DNA of 44,506 nucleotides, taken from assembly GCA_023663385.1 (NCBI GenBank), contig JAMPHO010000010.1, positions 1 to 44,506 on the forward strand, written 5' to 3'. This stretch comes from Alistipes timonensis. GTDB lineage: Bacteria > Bacteroidota > Bacteroidia > Bacteroidales > Muribaculaceae. The notes under the pieces are model-generated. The model made no database searches. It had not been told where the DNA came from and was given only the letters and a program-made list of their open reading frames with translations. Shown here one piece after another: positions 8,523 through 19,533 of the stretch (positions are counted from its first letter, which is position 1; every line of letters begins with the position of its first letter). The translations under genes were made by a program, and so were the position numbers.

Positions 8523-8539
8523 GGAGCGAGCGTAAGCGA
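8523..8539 (+). repeat. 17-bp dispersed motif, copy 1
   Basis: The 17 bases GGAGCGAGCGTAAGCGA recur in reverse orientation at 20078-20094. With flanks, 22 of 23 positions match (GGAGCGAGCGTAAGCGA-N-CGGCT). It lies in the 139-bp gap before the ABC-F gene. That gap also holds three imperfect CCATCCCG-type units (about 8460-8490). Confidence 0.6.
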
Positions 8540-8581
8540 ACGGCTTCCCGCTCCTTTTTCCAATCAAGCCAATCATTACCG

Positions 8582-10573
<1,992 letters not shown>

Positions 10574-10576
<3 letters not shown>

Positions 10577-10598
10577 CCGCGGGTACTTACCGCGGTCA
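10574..10598. terminator. Hairpin between convergent ABC-F and serA genes
   Basis: A perfect 9-bp stem TGACCGCGG/CCGCGGTCA (loop GTACTTA) begins at the ABC-F stop codon. It could stop transcription from either side, but it lacks a T-run on either strand. Confidence 0.4.
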
Positions 10599-10616
10599 GG
10601 CTGACGCTGATAGGGT

Positions 10617-11534
10617 TCAGTTGACGCGGAAGCGGTCGACGCCATCCTTCAGGAAGGCCACAACCTGTCGCGCGGCGGCGATGCCGGCATTGATGTTGGC
10701 CTCGGAGGTCTGCGCCCCCATCTTCTTGGGGGTGAAGAACACGCGTCCGGCAAACTCGCTTTCGAGCGCTTCGGCGTTGTCAGGCTTCACGTCGGCCACA
10801 TATTTTAGGTCGGGGCGGTCGGCCAGAGCGCGGCGCAGCCCCTCCTCGTTGATCACCTCCTTGCGGGCGGTGTTAATCAGCAGACCGTTCTTGGGGAGCA
10901 TCGTCACCAGGTCGTAGCCCACCGAGTCGCGGGTTTCGGCCGTGGCGGGGATATGCAGCGACACAACTTTGTTATTCTTGTAGAGCTCCTCAACGGAGTG
11001 GACGGGCTTCACGCCGGCCTCCTCCATAGCCGAGTCGGGGCAGTAGGGGTCGAGCGCGCTCACCTCCATGCCGAACCCTTTGGCGATGCGGGCCACGTTG
11101 CGCCCCACCTGCCCGAAGGCGTGGATGCCGAGGGTTTTCCCCTTCAGCTCCCAGCCGGAGGTACCGTTGTACATATTGCGGGCGGCCATCACCGCCATAC
11201 CGAACACCAGCTCGGCCACGGCGTTGGAGTTCTGGCCCGGGGTATTCTCTACCACCACCCCGTGGGAGGTGGCGGCGGCGAGGTCCACATTGTCGTAGCC
11301 GGCACCGGCGCGCACCACGATTTTCAGTTTCCCGGCGGCGTCGAGCACCTCGGCGTCAACCTTGTCGGAGCGGATGATCAGCGCGTCAGCGTCGGCCACG
11401 GCGGCGAGCAGATCGGCCTTGGAGCCATACTTTTCGAGGAGCGCCAGCTCATAGCCGGCCCCTTCAACGACTTCGCGGATACCGTCGACGGCCACAGCCG
11501 CGAACGGTTTCTCGGTAGCGACAAGCACTTTCAT
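10617..11534 (-). CDS. serA: D-3-phosphoglycerate dehydrogenase, short Lys-type
   Basis: About 305 aa NAD-dependent enzyme making 3-phosphohydroxypyruvate, the first step of serine synthesis. The nucleotide fold is at about 132-160, but the usual GxGxxG is AxGxxG here (HAFGQVG). R224 (NTARKEV) is present. At the catalytic His position (normally TPH) the sequence is TPKKMGAQT, with K270 in its place. There is no C-terminal ACT serine-binding domain. Known background: the Entamoeba histolytica enzyme is similarly short and resembles Bacteroides homologues. The start MKVLVATEKP is preferred; an ATG five codons upstream overlaps the serC stop (TAATG) and is a possible alternative. It follows serC in one operon. 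Confidence 0.88.
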   Translation of the reverse strand: MKVLVATEKPFAAVAVDGIREVVEGAGYELALLEKYGSKADLLAAVADADALIIRSDKVDAEVLDAAGKLKIVVRAGAGYDNVDLAAATSHGVVVENTPGQNSNAVAELVFGMAVMAARNMYNGTSGWELKGKTLGIHAFGQVGRNVARIAKGFGMEVSALDPYCPDSAMEEAGVKPVHSVEELYKNNKVVSLHIPATAETRDSVGYDLVTMLPKNGLLINTARKEVINEEGLRRALADRPDLKYVADVKPDNAEALESEFAGRVFFTPKKMGAQTSEANINAGIAAARQVVAFLKDGVDRFRVN

Positions 11535-11548
11535 AGCTGTTCCGGGCA

Positions 11549-12619
11549 TTAGAGTTTGTTTTCAAATTCCTTCATGGCGGCAACCAGGGCGTCAACCGAC
11601 TCCATGGGGAGCGCGTTGTAGAGCGAAGCGCGGAAACCACCTACCGAGCGGTGACCCTTGATGCCGACGATACCCTTCGAGGTGGCGAGCTCCATGAACT
11701 GCTTTTCAAGCTCGGCATACTCGGGCTTCATAACGAAGCAAACGTTCATGATCGAGCGGTCCTCGTGGTCGGGCACGGTGGCCTGGAACACCTTGCTGGA
11801 GTCGATTGCCTCGTAGAGCTTGGCGGCCTTCGCGAGGTCAAACTTCTCAAGCTCCTTCACGCCGCCCATCTCCTTGTAGTAGCGGAGGGTCTGCAGGGCC
11901 GAGAAAATCGGGAGCACGGGGGGAGTGTTGAACATCGAGCCCTTGTCGACGTGGGTCTTGTAGTTGAGCATCGTCGGTATGGGGCGGGGAGGATTGTTGA
12001 GCACCTCGTCGCGGACTATAATGAGGGTAGCGCCGGCGGGGGCGAGGTTCTTCTGAGCTCCGGCGTAGATGAGGTCGTACTTGGCCACATCGACGGGGCG
12101 GGAGAAGATGTCGGACGACATATCGGCCACCAGGCGGACCTTCGTCTCGGGATCCTTGCGGATTTCCGTGCCGTAGATGGTGTTGTTGGTGGTATAGTGG
12201 AAGTAGTCAGCGTCGTCGGGCACTGCGTAACCCTTCGGTATATAGTTGTAGTTGCGGTCCTCCGAGGAAGCCACCACGTCGACCTCGCCGAAGAGCTTGG
12301 CCTCCTTGATAGCCTTGTGGGCCCACACGCCGGTGTCGAGGTATGCGGCCTTGGCGCGCATCAGGTTGTATGGAACCATAGCGAACTGGAGCGAAGCTCC
12401 GCCGCCGAGAAACAGCACGCTGTAGCCCGCGGGAACGTCGAGCAGCTCCTTCACGAGCGCCTGGGCCTCGTCCATAACAGCTTGAAACTCCTTGGAGCGG
12501 TGGGATACTTCGAGGATCGACAGGCCGGTATCAGCGAAGTTCAGCACAGCGTCGGCGGTGTTCTTGATGGTGTACTGGCTCAGAATCGAAGGTCCGGCAA
12601 AAAAATTGTGCTTCTTCAT
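11549..12619 (-). CDS. serC: Phosphoserine aminotransferase
   Basis: 356 aa PLP enzyme converting 3-phosphohydroxypyruvate and glutamate to phosphoserine, the second step of serine synthesis. It may also act in pyridoxal phosphate synthesis. Signatures: [15 protein letters not shown] at the start, [10 protein letters not shown] (phosphate-binding loop, 72-81) and the PLP lysine K190 in [11 protein letters not shown]. Length matches the family (about 360). First gene of serC-serA, with an overlapping stop and alternative start, so the two consecutive enzymes are made together. It has its own promoter 84 nt upstream. Confidence 0.95.
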   Translation of the reverse strand: MKKHNFFAGPSILSQYTIKNTADAVLNFADTGLSILEVSHRSKEFQAVMDEAQALVKELLDVPAGYSVLFLGGGASLQFAMVPYNLMRAKAAYLDTGVWAHKAIKEAKLFGEVDVVASSEDRNYNYIPKGYAVPDDADYFHYTTNNTIYGTEIRKDPETKVRLVADMSSDIFSRPVDVAKYDLIYAGAQKNLAPAGATLIIVRDEVLNNPPRPIPTMLNYKTHVDKGSMFNTPPVLPIFSALQTLRYYKEMGGVKELEKFDLAKAAKLYEAIDSSKVFQATVPDHEDRSIMNVCFVMKPEYAELEKQFMELATSKGIVGIKGHRSVGGFRASLYNALPMESVDALVAAMKEFENKL

Positions 12620-12702
12620 CCTTGTAATAATTTAATATGGTTTTTAATCTGATGCGGATGTCGGGCCGCGGGGTGTCACATCGTAACCTCGCGCCCCGGC
12701 AG

Positions 12703-12732
12703 CAAAGGTAATGAAAGTTTGGGAAAGCGCAA
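12703..12732 (-). promoter_or_regulatory. serC-serA promoter
   Basis: On the minus strand a TTG (12730-12732) is followed after 19 nt by TACCTTTG (12703-12710). This is the canonical Bacteroidota -33/-7 arrangement. Transcription would start near 12696, about 76 nt before the serC start. Confidence 0.65.
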
Positions 12733-12782
12733 GCCGCCGGGCGGAAAATTTCGCGGGGCGGAGCGCGACTTATGACGGGGGC

Positions 12783-12835
12783 GGGAAAAGGGGCGAAAAA
12801 GGCGTGCGATAAGGGGTGGGAAAAGGGGCGAAAAA
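12783..12835. repeat. 18-bp direct repeat pair near the lipoprotein terminator
   Basis: GGGAAAAGGGGCGAAAAA occurs exactly at 12783-12800 and again at 12818-12835, a 35-bp period. The second copy supplies the T-tract (minus strand) of the terminator at 12831-12860. The first may be a duplicated relic of it. Confidence 0.6.
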
Positions 12836-12860
12836 AGCCGCGCCCGGGGTGGGCGCGGCT
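12831..12860 (-). terminator. Rho-independent terminator of the susCD operon
   Basis: Perfect 10-bp GC-rich stem AGCCGCGCCC/GGGCGCGGCT with a 5-nt loop. On the minus strand it is followed by six T residues. It lies 40 nt after the stop of the last gene of the sus-like operon. Confidence 0.8.
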
Positions 12861-12900
12861 TGTTATAGCGGGATGCCGGATTAGCGGCTGATTCGTCGGA

Positions 12901-14553
12901 TTAGCGGGCTACTTTGTAGCTGGCGCGGGGCTTCGCGAGGGAGATTTTACCCTTGGGAGCGGCGTAGGAGGATGCCTCGGCGGCCTGACCCTCGGCGGGG
13001 AGGACGATCACGGCGGGCTGGAAGTTAGGCACGTTAGGATCGTTCCAAACCGAGTACCAGGTGCTGCCGGCGTTGCCGGAGATCATCGGGTGGCTGATGG
13101 TGATGGTGCGGGTAGCGGCGTCGTAGGTGTCGTTGAGACCGGCGGCGATTACCTGCTCCTTGGTCATCTTCTTGGTAGCGTCATCGGTTGTGGTGTAGTA
13201 ACCAGCGGCGTTGGCGATGTACTGTTCGGTACCTGCCGAGAAGCCGGAAGCGGTAGGTTCGATGATTACGAAGTTGGGGTCGGTGCAGTCAATAACCACG
13301 TTCCAAGGACCTTCGCCGGCCACATCCGTCGACGAGCTACCGTAGGGATAAACACCCGCACGATAGGGGTTCTGGAGACGGAATACACCGGGTTTGGAAG
13401 TATTCTCCATAGTGGCAACCTGATAGGTCGGAACAGCTTCGCCCCAGTACTGGGCGATGATACCATCGGAATAGGTAGACTCGCCAAGAGAGCTCCAGCC
13501 AAGCGACGAACCGCCGGCAAGCTTGAGGGTCCATTCTTTACCATTCATGAGAGCTTCCTTGTAATTCATAAGACCTACAAAAAGTCCCTCGGAGTTGTTG
13601 AAGGTGATAGTTTCACCTGTATAAGTACCATAGGCGTTCTCAAAAAGAGTGTACGGATAGTAACCATCGTCAAGATCAATATTCTCCTGGTTGACAGTAA
13701 AGTACATACCATTGTAAATCTTGATGTTTCCGTAGGCCTCCATCTGCGCATCAAAATTCATACAAACACCGGTATCGTACCACTTTACTTTGCCGAGCGA
13801 GCCGTTCTTTTCGCAGAAGTACACCTTGTCAGGGTTTTCAGCATTAAGATACAGGTAATTGGGGTCATTGGGATCAAACATGTACCCGGCACCTTTGCCG
13901 TCACTGGTGGCGGAATTCAACGCGCCCGGCGCGTTGAGGTAAGGATGCGTTATACGGAAGATACCCTTTTCGGGATGCTTTTCAACGACTACCTCAAGAT
14001 TAAGCTTGAAGCCTTGGGCACCGCCTATCGAGAGGAACTGGAAAATAGCGTCGTCAACGAGCGTTGAAAGCGCGCCTGTCGCGGGATCATCCATCGAAAC
14101 CCAGGGAACGTAAGAAACAACGAACTCGTTGGAAGTGATGAAGTAAGGCGTGCTCTCCCCTTCGAGCTTGAAGAGGAAGGAGTAGTCAACCAGCGCGGCA
14201 ACCTGCGCCATGTCGACCGCATACTTGATAGCACCGGTTGTGGCTCCTTCAGGGAAGATGGGGTCGGTATCGCTGTTGAGCGGGGTGAAGCAGTTGATGG
14301 GGGAAACGCCGTCGCCGCTGATGATTTCAACAGCCACATTGGGGTTAAAAGCGCCCCCCGCGTCAGCGCGGTAGATGGGGAAGCTAATCTCGGTGGTGTT
14401 CTTCTCCAAGTCAACCTCCTTAGTGTCGGAGATGTTGAAGTAGGCCGGGGGATTCACCACCGCGGGAGCGGGGGTGTACTCCTCATCGTCGCTGCAGGAG
14501 GCAAGAGCCAGGGCCACAACGCCGAGAGCCATATATAATTTATTGAATTTCAT
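12901..14553 (-). CDS. SusE-position surface lipoprotein with a duplicated domain
   Basis: 550 aa predicted lipoprotein: signal peptide, lipobox LASC with C20, then an acidic run (SDDEE) typical of surface-exported lipoproteins in this phylum. Residues about 36-150 look like a Calx-beta-type beta-sandwich (DTKEVDLEKNTTEISFPI). Two related modules follow, marked by GIFRITHPY (197-205) and GVFRLQNPY (389-397). Each is preceded by a D-(A/G)-I stretch and followed by a DPNDPNYLYL or DCTDPNFVII segment. It occupies the position where SusE/SusF-type glycan-binding lipoproteins lie, downstream of susC and susD with a 24-nt gap. The role as a binding protein is inference; I cannot name the ligand. 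The last 30 residues are basic and low in complexity. Confidence 0.75.
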   Translation of the reverse strand: MKFNKLYMALGVVALALASCSDDEEYTPAPAVVNPPAYFNISDTKEVDLEKNTTEISFPIYRADAGGAFNPNVAVEIISGDGVSPINCFTPLNSDTDPIFPEGATTGAIKYAVDMAQVAALVDYSFLFKLEGESTPYFITSNEFVVSYVPWVSMDDPATGALSTLVDDAIFQFLSIGGAQGFKLNLEVVVEKHPEKGIFRITHPYLNAPGALNSATSDGKGAGYMFDPNDPNYLYLNAENPDKVYFCEKNGSLGKVKWYDTGVCMNFDAQMEAYGNIKIYNGMYFTVNQENIDLDDGYYPYTLFENAYGTYTGETITFNNSEGLFVGLMNYKEALMNGKEWTLKLAGGSSLGWSSLGESTYSDGIIAQYWGEAVPTYQVATMENTSKPGVFRLQNPYRAGVYPYGSSSTDVAGEGPWNVVIDCTDPNFVIIEPTASGFSAGTEQYIANAAGYYTTTDDATKKMTKEQVIAAGLNDTYDAATRTITISHPMISGNAGSTWYSVWNDPNVPNFQPAVIVLPAEGQAAEASSYAAPKGKISLAKPRASYKVAR

Positions 14554-14577
14554 ATTCTTCAGTCTGAAAAAGTTACA

Positions 14578-16239
14578 TTAAAGAACAAGCGAGGCGTTGG
14601 GGTCGTCAGCTACCGGCGAGGGGATCGACGAGCCGTTGGTGTTGGTACCGATCTGCGGGTTGCGCTGAACCTCGGCCTGGGGGATGTCGTAAAGGAGCAC
14701 GGTGTTGGTGGGCTCGATGTTGAACACGACGGAAGAGGTGAAGCCGCCACCGATACGGTTAAGAGGCTTGCGGAGACGCATCATGTCGTAGTACGAGAAA
14801 CCTTCGCCCCACAGCTCGACACGACGCTGGAACCAGATTTCGTTCTGCAGGTCCTGGAAAGAAGCCGCGGTGAAGTTGTAGCCTGGGTAGCGGAAAGCTT
14901 TGACGAAATTAACGAGAGTCTGAGTCCCAGTGGTAACATTCGTGTAGCCCTCGCCCTCAGCCTTGATGAGGAAGAGTTCCTCGATACGCATCAGAGGGTT
15001 GTCGATAGCGCCGGAGTTGGTAGCGGGATCGCCGTCGACAGCGCCGATCTTAAGCTGCGCGTAAGCGGGGAAGGGAGCCATACCGTTAGCTTCGGCATTA
15101 TTGATATAAGAGGAATATTTAGCGGGGAGCGATGGGCGGATGGTCCCGTCACCGCTTATCCACCAACCCTTACGGATGTCATCCACGGGGATACGGTCGT
15201 AGAGAGCCTTGTTGACGCAGCGGTAGAAGCCGGCGCCAGCGTAGCCGTTGACGGTCCAACCGGTAACGAACGAAGCGTAGTTAACAACGCCGCGGAACTG
15301 CGAGGATGAGATGTCGGAGTAGGTACCCCAGAGCCAAGCCTTGTCGGCGATGTTGTAGAACTGGGGTTCTATGAGAGCATCGCGAGTGTATGGAGTTGCA
15401 CCCTCGGCCTCGGCCAGGCGGATAGCCTCGGTAGCGTCGGCGGCAGCGGCCGCATACTCAGTTTTGAACAGGTTAGCGCGGGCGCGGAGACCATAGCAGA
15501 CAGCTTCATTGACGAAAGTCTTAACGATGGCGGCCTCAGCCTGCGACTCACGGTTGTAACCCTCGGCGTCAGCCTCGTGGAGGTACTGAATCGCGGTGGT
15601 CAGGTCGCCGATAATCTGATTGTAGAGCTGCTCAGCGGTAGCGCGGGGGCAACCCTCGGCGGGCGCGGTGGTCATGTTCTTCTCGGTGAGGATGGGAACG
15701 GTGAGCGCGTTGGGGTTGGCGGCGTAGGTGAACTGGTACATCTGCGCGAGGTTGAAGTAGGCCCACGAGCGGAACGCCAGAGCTTGGCCGCAGAAGTACT
15801 TGGTCAGGGGCTCGGTGGGCTCCACGTTGAGGAGTACCGAGTTGGCCGAGTGAATCAGGTTGTAGAAAGTGTACCAGAACTCAAGGTTGAGGAAGTAACG
15901 GCCGTTGAAGTCCTCCAGTTCGAGGGCAGGCTGGTACTGCTGGTAGTTACCGAGGTTCGAGGGCATGTCCATGCCTCGGGTGTCGGTGGAAATCATGATC
16001 GAGGGGTAGCCGAAGTCGACGTGGACGTTGCCCCAGCCGTTAGCCATAAACGCGGTGACCATCGAGGGGATGGTGGCCACGCTGGCGGCGGCCATCGAGG
16101 GATCGTTCTTGATAACCTCGCTTTTCTGTTCCTCGGTGACGATGTTGCTCTTGGGCTCCTGATCCAGGTCGAGACACCCGGTGAAGGCGAAGCCTGAGAG
16201 CGCCAGCGCGCAGGACAGATATATATTCGTCTTTTTCAT
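14578..16239 (-). CDS. SusD/RagB family nutrient-binding lipoprotein
   Basis: 553 aa. Signal peptide with C22 (FAFTGCLDLDQEP), the usual SusD start. The N-terminal region CLDLDQEPKSNIVTEEQ and the TPR-like helices (YFNLAQMYQFTY, EQLYNQIIGDLTTAIQYL) match SusD architecture. The C-terminal part carries FQDLQNEIWFQRRVELWGEG, the conserved late RagB/SusD helix. SusD proteins form a lid over the SusC channel and capture the nutrient outside the cell. The gene lies between susC (33 nt upstream) and the lipoprotein gene. The substrate (glycan, peptide or other) is not evident. Confidence 0.93.
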   Translation of the reverse strand: MKKTNIYLSCALALSGFAFTGCLDLDQEPKSNIVTEEQKSEVIKNDPSMAAASVATIPSMVTAFMANGWGNVHVDFGYPSIMISTDTRGMDMPSNLGNYQQYQPALELEDFNGRYFLNLEFWYTFYNLIHSANSVLLNVEPTEPLTKYFCGQALAFRSWAYFNLAQMYQFTYAANPNALTVPILTEKNMTTAPAEGCPRATAEQLYNQIIGDLTTAIQYLHEADAEGYNRESQAEAAIVKTFVNEAVCYGLRARANLFKTEYAAAAADATEAIRLAEAEGATPYTRDALIEPQFYNIADKAWLWGTYSDISSSQFRGVVNYASFVTGWTVNGYAGAGFYRCVNKALYDRIPVDDIRKGWWISGDGTIRPSLPAKYSSYINNAEANGMAPFPAYAQLKIGAVDGDPATNSGAIDNPLMRIEELFLIKAEGEGYTNVTTGTQTLVNFVKAFRYPGYNFTAASFQDLQNEIWFQRRVELWGEGFSYYDMMRLRKPLNRIGGGFTSSVVFNIEPTNTVLLYDIPQAEVQRNPQIGTNTNGSSIPSPVADDPNASLVL

Positions 16240-16272
16240 TGTTTCTTGTGGTATCTAATAGTTAAACCCGGA

Positions 16273-19200
16273 TTAGAACACTACCTTCAGACCGCCGGAG
16301 ATGTTGCGGATGATCGAGTAGTCGCCGGTACCGGCGGAAGCGAAGCCCATACGGGGGTCGAGACCCTTTCGAGCGCTCCAGAGAGCCACGTTGTCGGCAG
16401 CGCCGTACACGCGGATGCTCTCGATACCGATCTTCTTGGTCCACTTCGAGGGGAAGGTGTAACCGAGGGTGATGTTGTTAAGCGACAGGTAGTTGGAGGA
16501 CACCAGGAGGAAAGTGGTTGTCTGGTTGCCGAGGTTGTACTTCTCCATCGAGTTGAGGGCGGGGATGTCGGTGTTACGGTTGGAGGGGGTCCAAGCGTTG
16601 AGCATATCCTTATGCCAGTTCTGACCGATCACGTCGCTCTCACCGCCGTAGATGTAACGTCCGTAAGCCTCATCGTAGGTGCGGCCGCCGAGCTGGAAGC
16701 TGAAGGCAACCGAGAGATCGACGCCGTAAGCCTGGATGCTGGTGCCGAAGCCGCCGTAGAAGGTGGGAAGCACGTTGCCGGTCTCCTTCATGTTGGTGTC
16801 AGCGGCGATGTCATAGTTCTCGGTCTTGTACTCCTTGCCGAGGATGGGGTCGCCGTTGGCGTCGGTGCCGACAGTCTCGCGGGCCCAGAAGAGGGCGGCG
16901 CCGTTGTCGGGGTTCACGCCGGCGTAGTCAACCATATAGAAGTTGTAGAGCGAGGAACCCTCTTTGAGGATACGCATGCCGGAAATCATCTGGCCGCCCA
17001 GATCGGGGTGGAGCTTGATAATCTTGTTCTTGAGGTAGGTACCGTTGACGTTGATGTTCCAAGTGATGTTCTTGGTGTTGATGGGACGGTAGTTGAGCTC
17101 GAACTCAAGACCCGAGTTGCGCATCGAACCAACGTTCATAGGCACGGAGGTGTAACCATTCGAGGGAGCCACGGGCTTCATATAGAGCATATCCTTGGTC
17201 TCGCGGAGGAAGTACTCGACGGTACCGGAGAGTTTGCCCTGCCAGAAGCTGAAGTCGATACCGGCATTCCAGGCGTTGGAGGTCTCCCAAGTGAGGTCGG
17301 GGTTACCCTTCTGCACGAGCTGGCCGTCGGACCAGGTCTGTGTGCCGGAGATTCCGTAGATGTCGGTATAGTAGTAGCCGTAGGCCATACCGGGGTAGAG
17401 GTTGTCGTTACCCTGCTGACCGAAGGAGAACTTCACCTTCAGGAGGTCGAGCCAGGTGGCGGCGGGCTGCATAAACGATTCCTTGGCGGCATCCCAGGCT
17501 GCCGACACCGAGAAGAAGTCGCCCCAGCGGTGGTCGGGATGGAAGTGCGAGGAGGCGTCGCGACGGTAGGACACGCTTGCGAAGTAGCGCGAGTCGAAGT
17601 CGTAGTTCAAACGGCCGAAGAAGCCGCGGGTCGAGTAGCCAACAGCGGCGCCGGAACCCTTGCGGTTCTCATCGTTGAGGGTGTTGCTGACTGCCCAGTT
17701 GTTGGGGTCATAGAGGTGGTAACCGAGGGCGGAAACCGATTCGGAGTTCTGCTCGTAGGTTTCGTAGCCGACCATGATGTCGCCGTGGTGAACGTCGTTG
17801 AAGGTGCGGCGGTAGGTGCCGAGGAACTGGAGGTTGAGGCCGCTCAGACGGCGGAATTCCTGGGAGGCGAGACCGCCGTTGGACTTAACCGAGCCGTAGA
17901 GGGGCGACATGATGGTGTGCTCGCGGGTGTTGTCGAGGAAGTAACCCACGTTGCCGGTGATGTTGAGGTTCTCGATGGGAGTGATGGTGGCGCCCCACTT
18001 GGCGTCGAGCACGTCCATAAGAGTCTCGTTCGTGTCGTAAACGAAGCCCGAAGCGGGATTCGAGCCGGACATAAAGTTACGGTTGGCACCGGGGAAGAAG
18101 GTGTTATTGTCACCATAGTCGTAGATGGGGTGACCGGTGGCGCGGTCGGTGAGGACCTTGCCGTTGCCGTCGCGGATGAACATCGGGTAGACGGGGGCGA
18201 TGTTGTCAACGATGAAGAAGGCGTTCGACACGTTCAGTGTGCCGGAGTCCTGGCCGGTGGGGGCCTTCATATCGACGTGGTTGAACGAGAGCGAGGCGTT
18301 TAGCTTGAGCCACTTCTTTGCCTGGTACTCGGCGGTAACGCGCGAGGAGAGGCGGTTGTAGTTCGAGTTCTCGATGATACCTTCGTCGCCGAGGTAACCA
18401 ACCGAAGCGTAGTAGCGGAAGCGCTCCGTACCGCCGCGAACCGAGAGGTTGTACTCCTGGCGGAGGCCGTGAACGAAGGTGTTGTCATACCAGCTGTCGG
18501 GGCGCACCATATTCTGCGAGATAATCTCGCCGGTGTCAGCGTTGCGGGTCACGATTACGTTGCCGAGCTTGGCGTTGGGGTTGAGCTTGCCGTTGGTGCC
18601 GACGATCTGCTGGCCGGCGGGCACGTTCCAAATCTGGTAGCCCGAGCCGAAAGCGCTGTAGAGGGCGTTGTTGGCGGCGATGTGGGCTGCCTGGTCGTTG
18701 AGGCCCTGGCCCCAAGAGTAGCCGTTGCGGAGAGCGGTGTAAGCCATCTCGGTGTAGAGTTCGGGCGACTTGATCACGTCGTAGCCCTGCACCTGGCGGG
18801 AGTTGGAACCCCAGCGGGCGTCGAAGGTAATCACAGCGTCACCCTCGCCACCCTTCTTGGTGGTGATCAGGATCACACCGTTGGCACCGCGGGCACCGTA
18901 AAGGGCGGCGGCGGCGGCGTCCTTGAGGACGGTCATCGACTCGATGTCCATGGTGTTGAGCGAGGCGATGTCACCATCGAAGGGCATGCCGTCGACAACG
19001 TAGAGAGGCTTCGACGAACCGTTGATCGAGCCGATACCGCGGATGCGGACATCGGGGGAGGTGCCGGGCTGGCCGTTGGTGGTGAGCACCTGCACGCCGG
19101 AAACGGTACCGGCGAGAGCCGACACGGCGTCGGTCACGAGGCGCCCCTCGATCTGGTCGGCCTTCACAACGGAAGCCGAACCGGTATATGCTGACTTTTT

Positions 19201-19533
19201 AGCGGTACCATAGGCGACAACCATCACCTCGTCGAGGTTGGTGGCGCTTTCAGTAAGAGCGACCTTGACACCGTTCTCAGCCTTCACGGTCTGCGGAGCC
19301 ATGCCGACGTAGGTAACCTGGAGCTGGGTGACCTTTGCGGGGATGGTCAGCGAGAACTGACCGTCGATGTCGGTAGCAGTACCTTGACCGCCCCCCACAG
19401 GGTGCACTGTAGCTCCCACGATAGGCTCGTCATCAGCGGCTGACACGACGGTGCCGGTGATGGTGCGTGTCTGGGCGGTCATTGTAACCGCTGCCAGCAG
19501 CAGAGCCGTCAGTAATAGAAACAGCTTTTTCAT
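16273..19533 (-). CDS. SusC/RagA family TonB-linked outer-membrane protein
   Basis: 1086 aa outer-membrane transporter. Signal peptide 1-20 (ending TMTA), then a carboxypeptidase-regulatory-like beta domain (about 22-100: ITGTVVSAADDEPIVGATV, TDIDGQFSL). The plug follows, with the family hallmark MTVLKDAAAAALYGARGANG and VILITTKKG. The rest is a 22-strand-type barrel ending ISGGLKVVF with terminal aromatic F. No N-terminal STN signalling domain is present, so it is not expected to talk directly to an anti-sigma factor. First gene of the susC-susD-lipoprotein operon, with a leader of about 235 nt. Energy comes from TonB/ExbBD encoded elsewhere. Confidence 0.95.
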   Translation of the reverse strand: MKKLFLLLTALLLAAVTMTAQTRTITGTVVSAADDEPIVGATVHPVGGGQGTATDIDGQFSLTIPAKVTQLQVTYVGMAPQTVKAENGVKVALTESATNLDEVMVVAYGTAKKSAYTGSASVVKADQIEGRLVTDAVSALAGTVSGVQVLTTNGQPGTSPDVRIRGIGSINGSSKPLYVVDGMPFDGDIASLNTMDIESMTVLKDAAAAALYGARGANGVILITTKKGGEGDAVITFDARWGSNSRQVQGYDVIKSPELYTEMAYTALRNGYSWGQGLNDQAAHIAANNALYSAFGSGYQIWNVPAGQQIVGTNGKLNPNAKLGNVIVTRNADTGEIISQNMVRPDSWYDNTFVHGLRQEYNLSVRGGTERFRYYASVGYLGDEGIIENSNYNRLSSRVTAEYQAKKWLKLNASLSFNHVDMKAPTGQDSGTLNVSNAFFIVDNIAPVYPMFIRDGNGKVLTDRATGHPIYDYGDNNTFFPGANRNFMSGSNPASGFVYDTNETLMDVLDAKWGATITPIENLNITGNVGYFLDNTREHTIMSPLYGSVKSNGGLASQEFRRLSGLNLQFLGTYRRTFNDVHHGDIMVGYETYEQNSESVSALGYHLYDPNNWAVSNTLNDENRKGSGAAVGYSTRGFFGRLNYDFDSRYFASVSYRRDASSHFHPDHRWGDFFSVSAAWDAAKESFMQPAATWLDLLKVKFSFGQQGNDNLYPGMAYGYYYTDIYGISGTQTWSDGQLVQKGNPDLTWETSNAWNAGIDFSFWQGKLSGTVEYFLRETKDMLYMKPVAPSNGYTSVPMNVGSMRNSGLEFELNYRPINTKNITWNINVNGTYLKNKIIKLHPDLGGQMISGMRILKEGSSLYNFYMVDYAGVNPDNGAALFWARETVGTDANGDPILGKEYKTENYDIAADTNMKETGNVLPTFYGGFGTSIQAYGVDLSVAFSFQLGGRTYDEAYGRYIYGGESDVIGQNWHKDMLNAWTPSNRNTDIPALNSMEKYNLGNQTTTFLLVSSNYLSLNNITLGYTFPSKWTKKIGIESIRVYGAADNVALWSARKGLDPRMGFASAGTGDYSIIRNISGGLKVVF

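Noticed and set aside
16246..18303. A 685-codon open frame antisense to susC, full of Val/Gly/His
   Set aside because: The GC-rich coding strand leaves few stops in the opposite frame. The translation has no domain, and the susC protein in the other strand is unmistakable.
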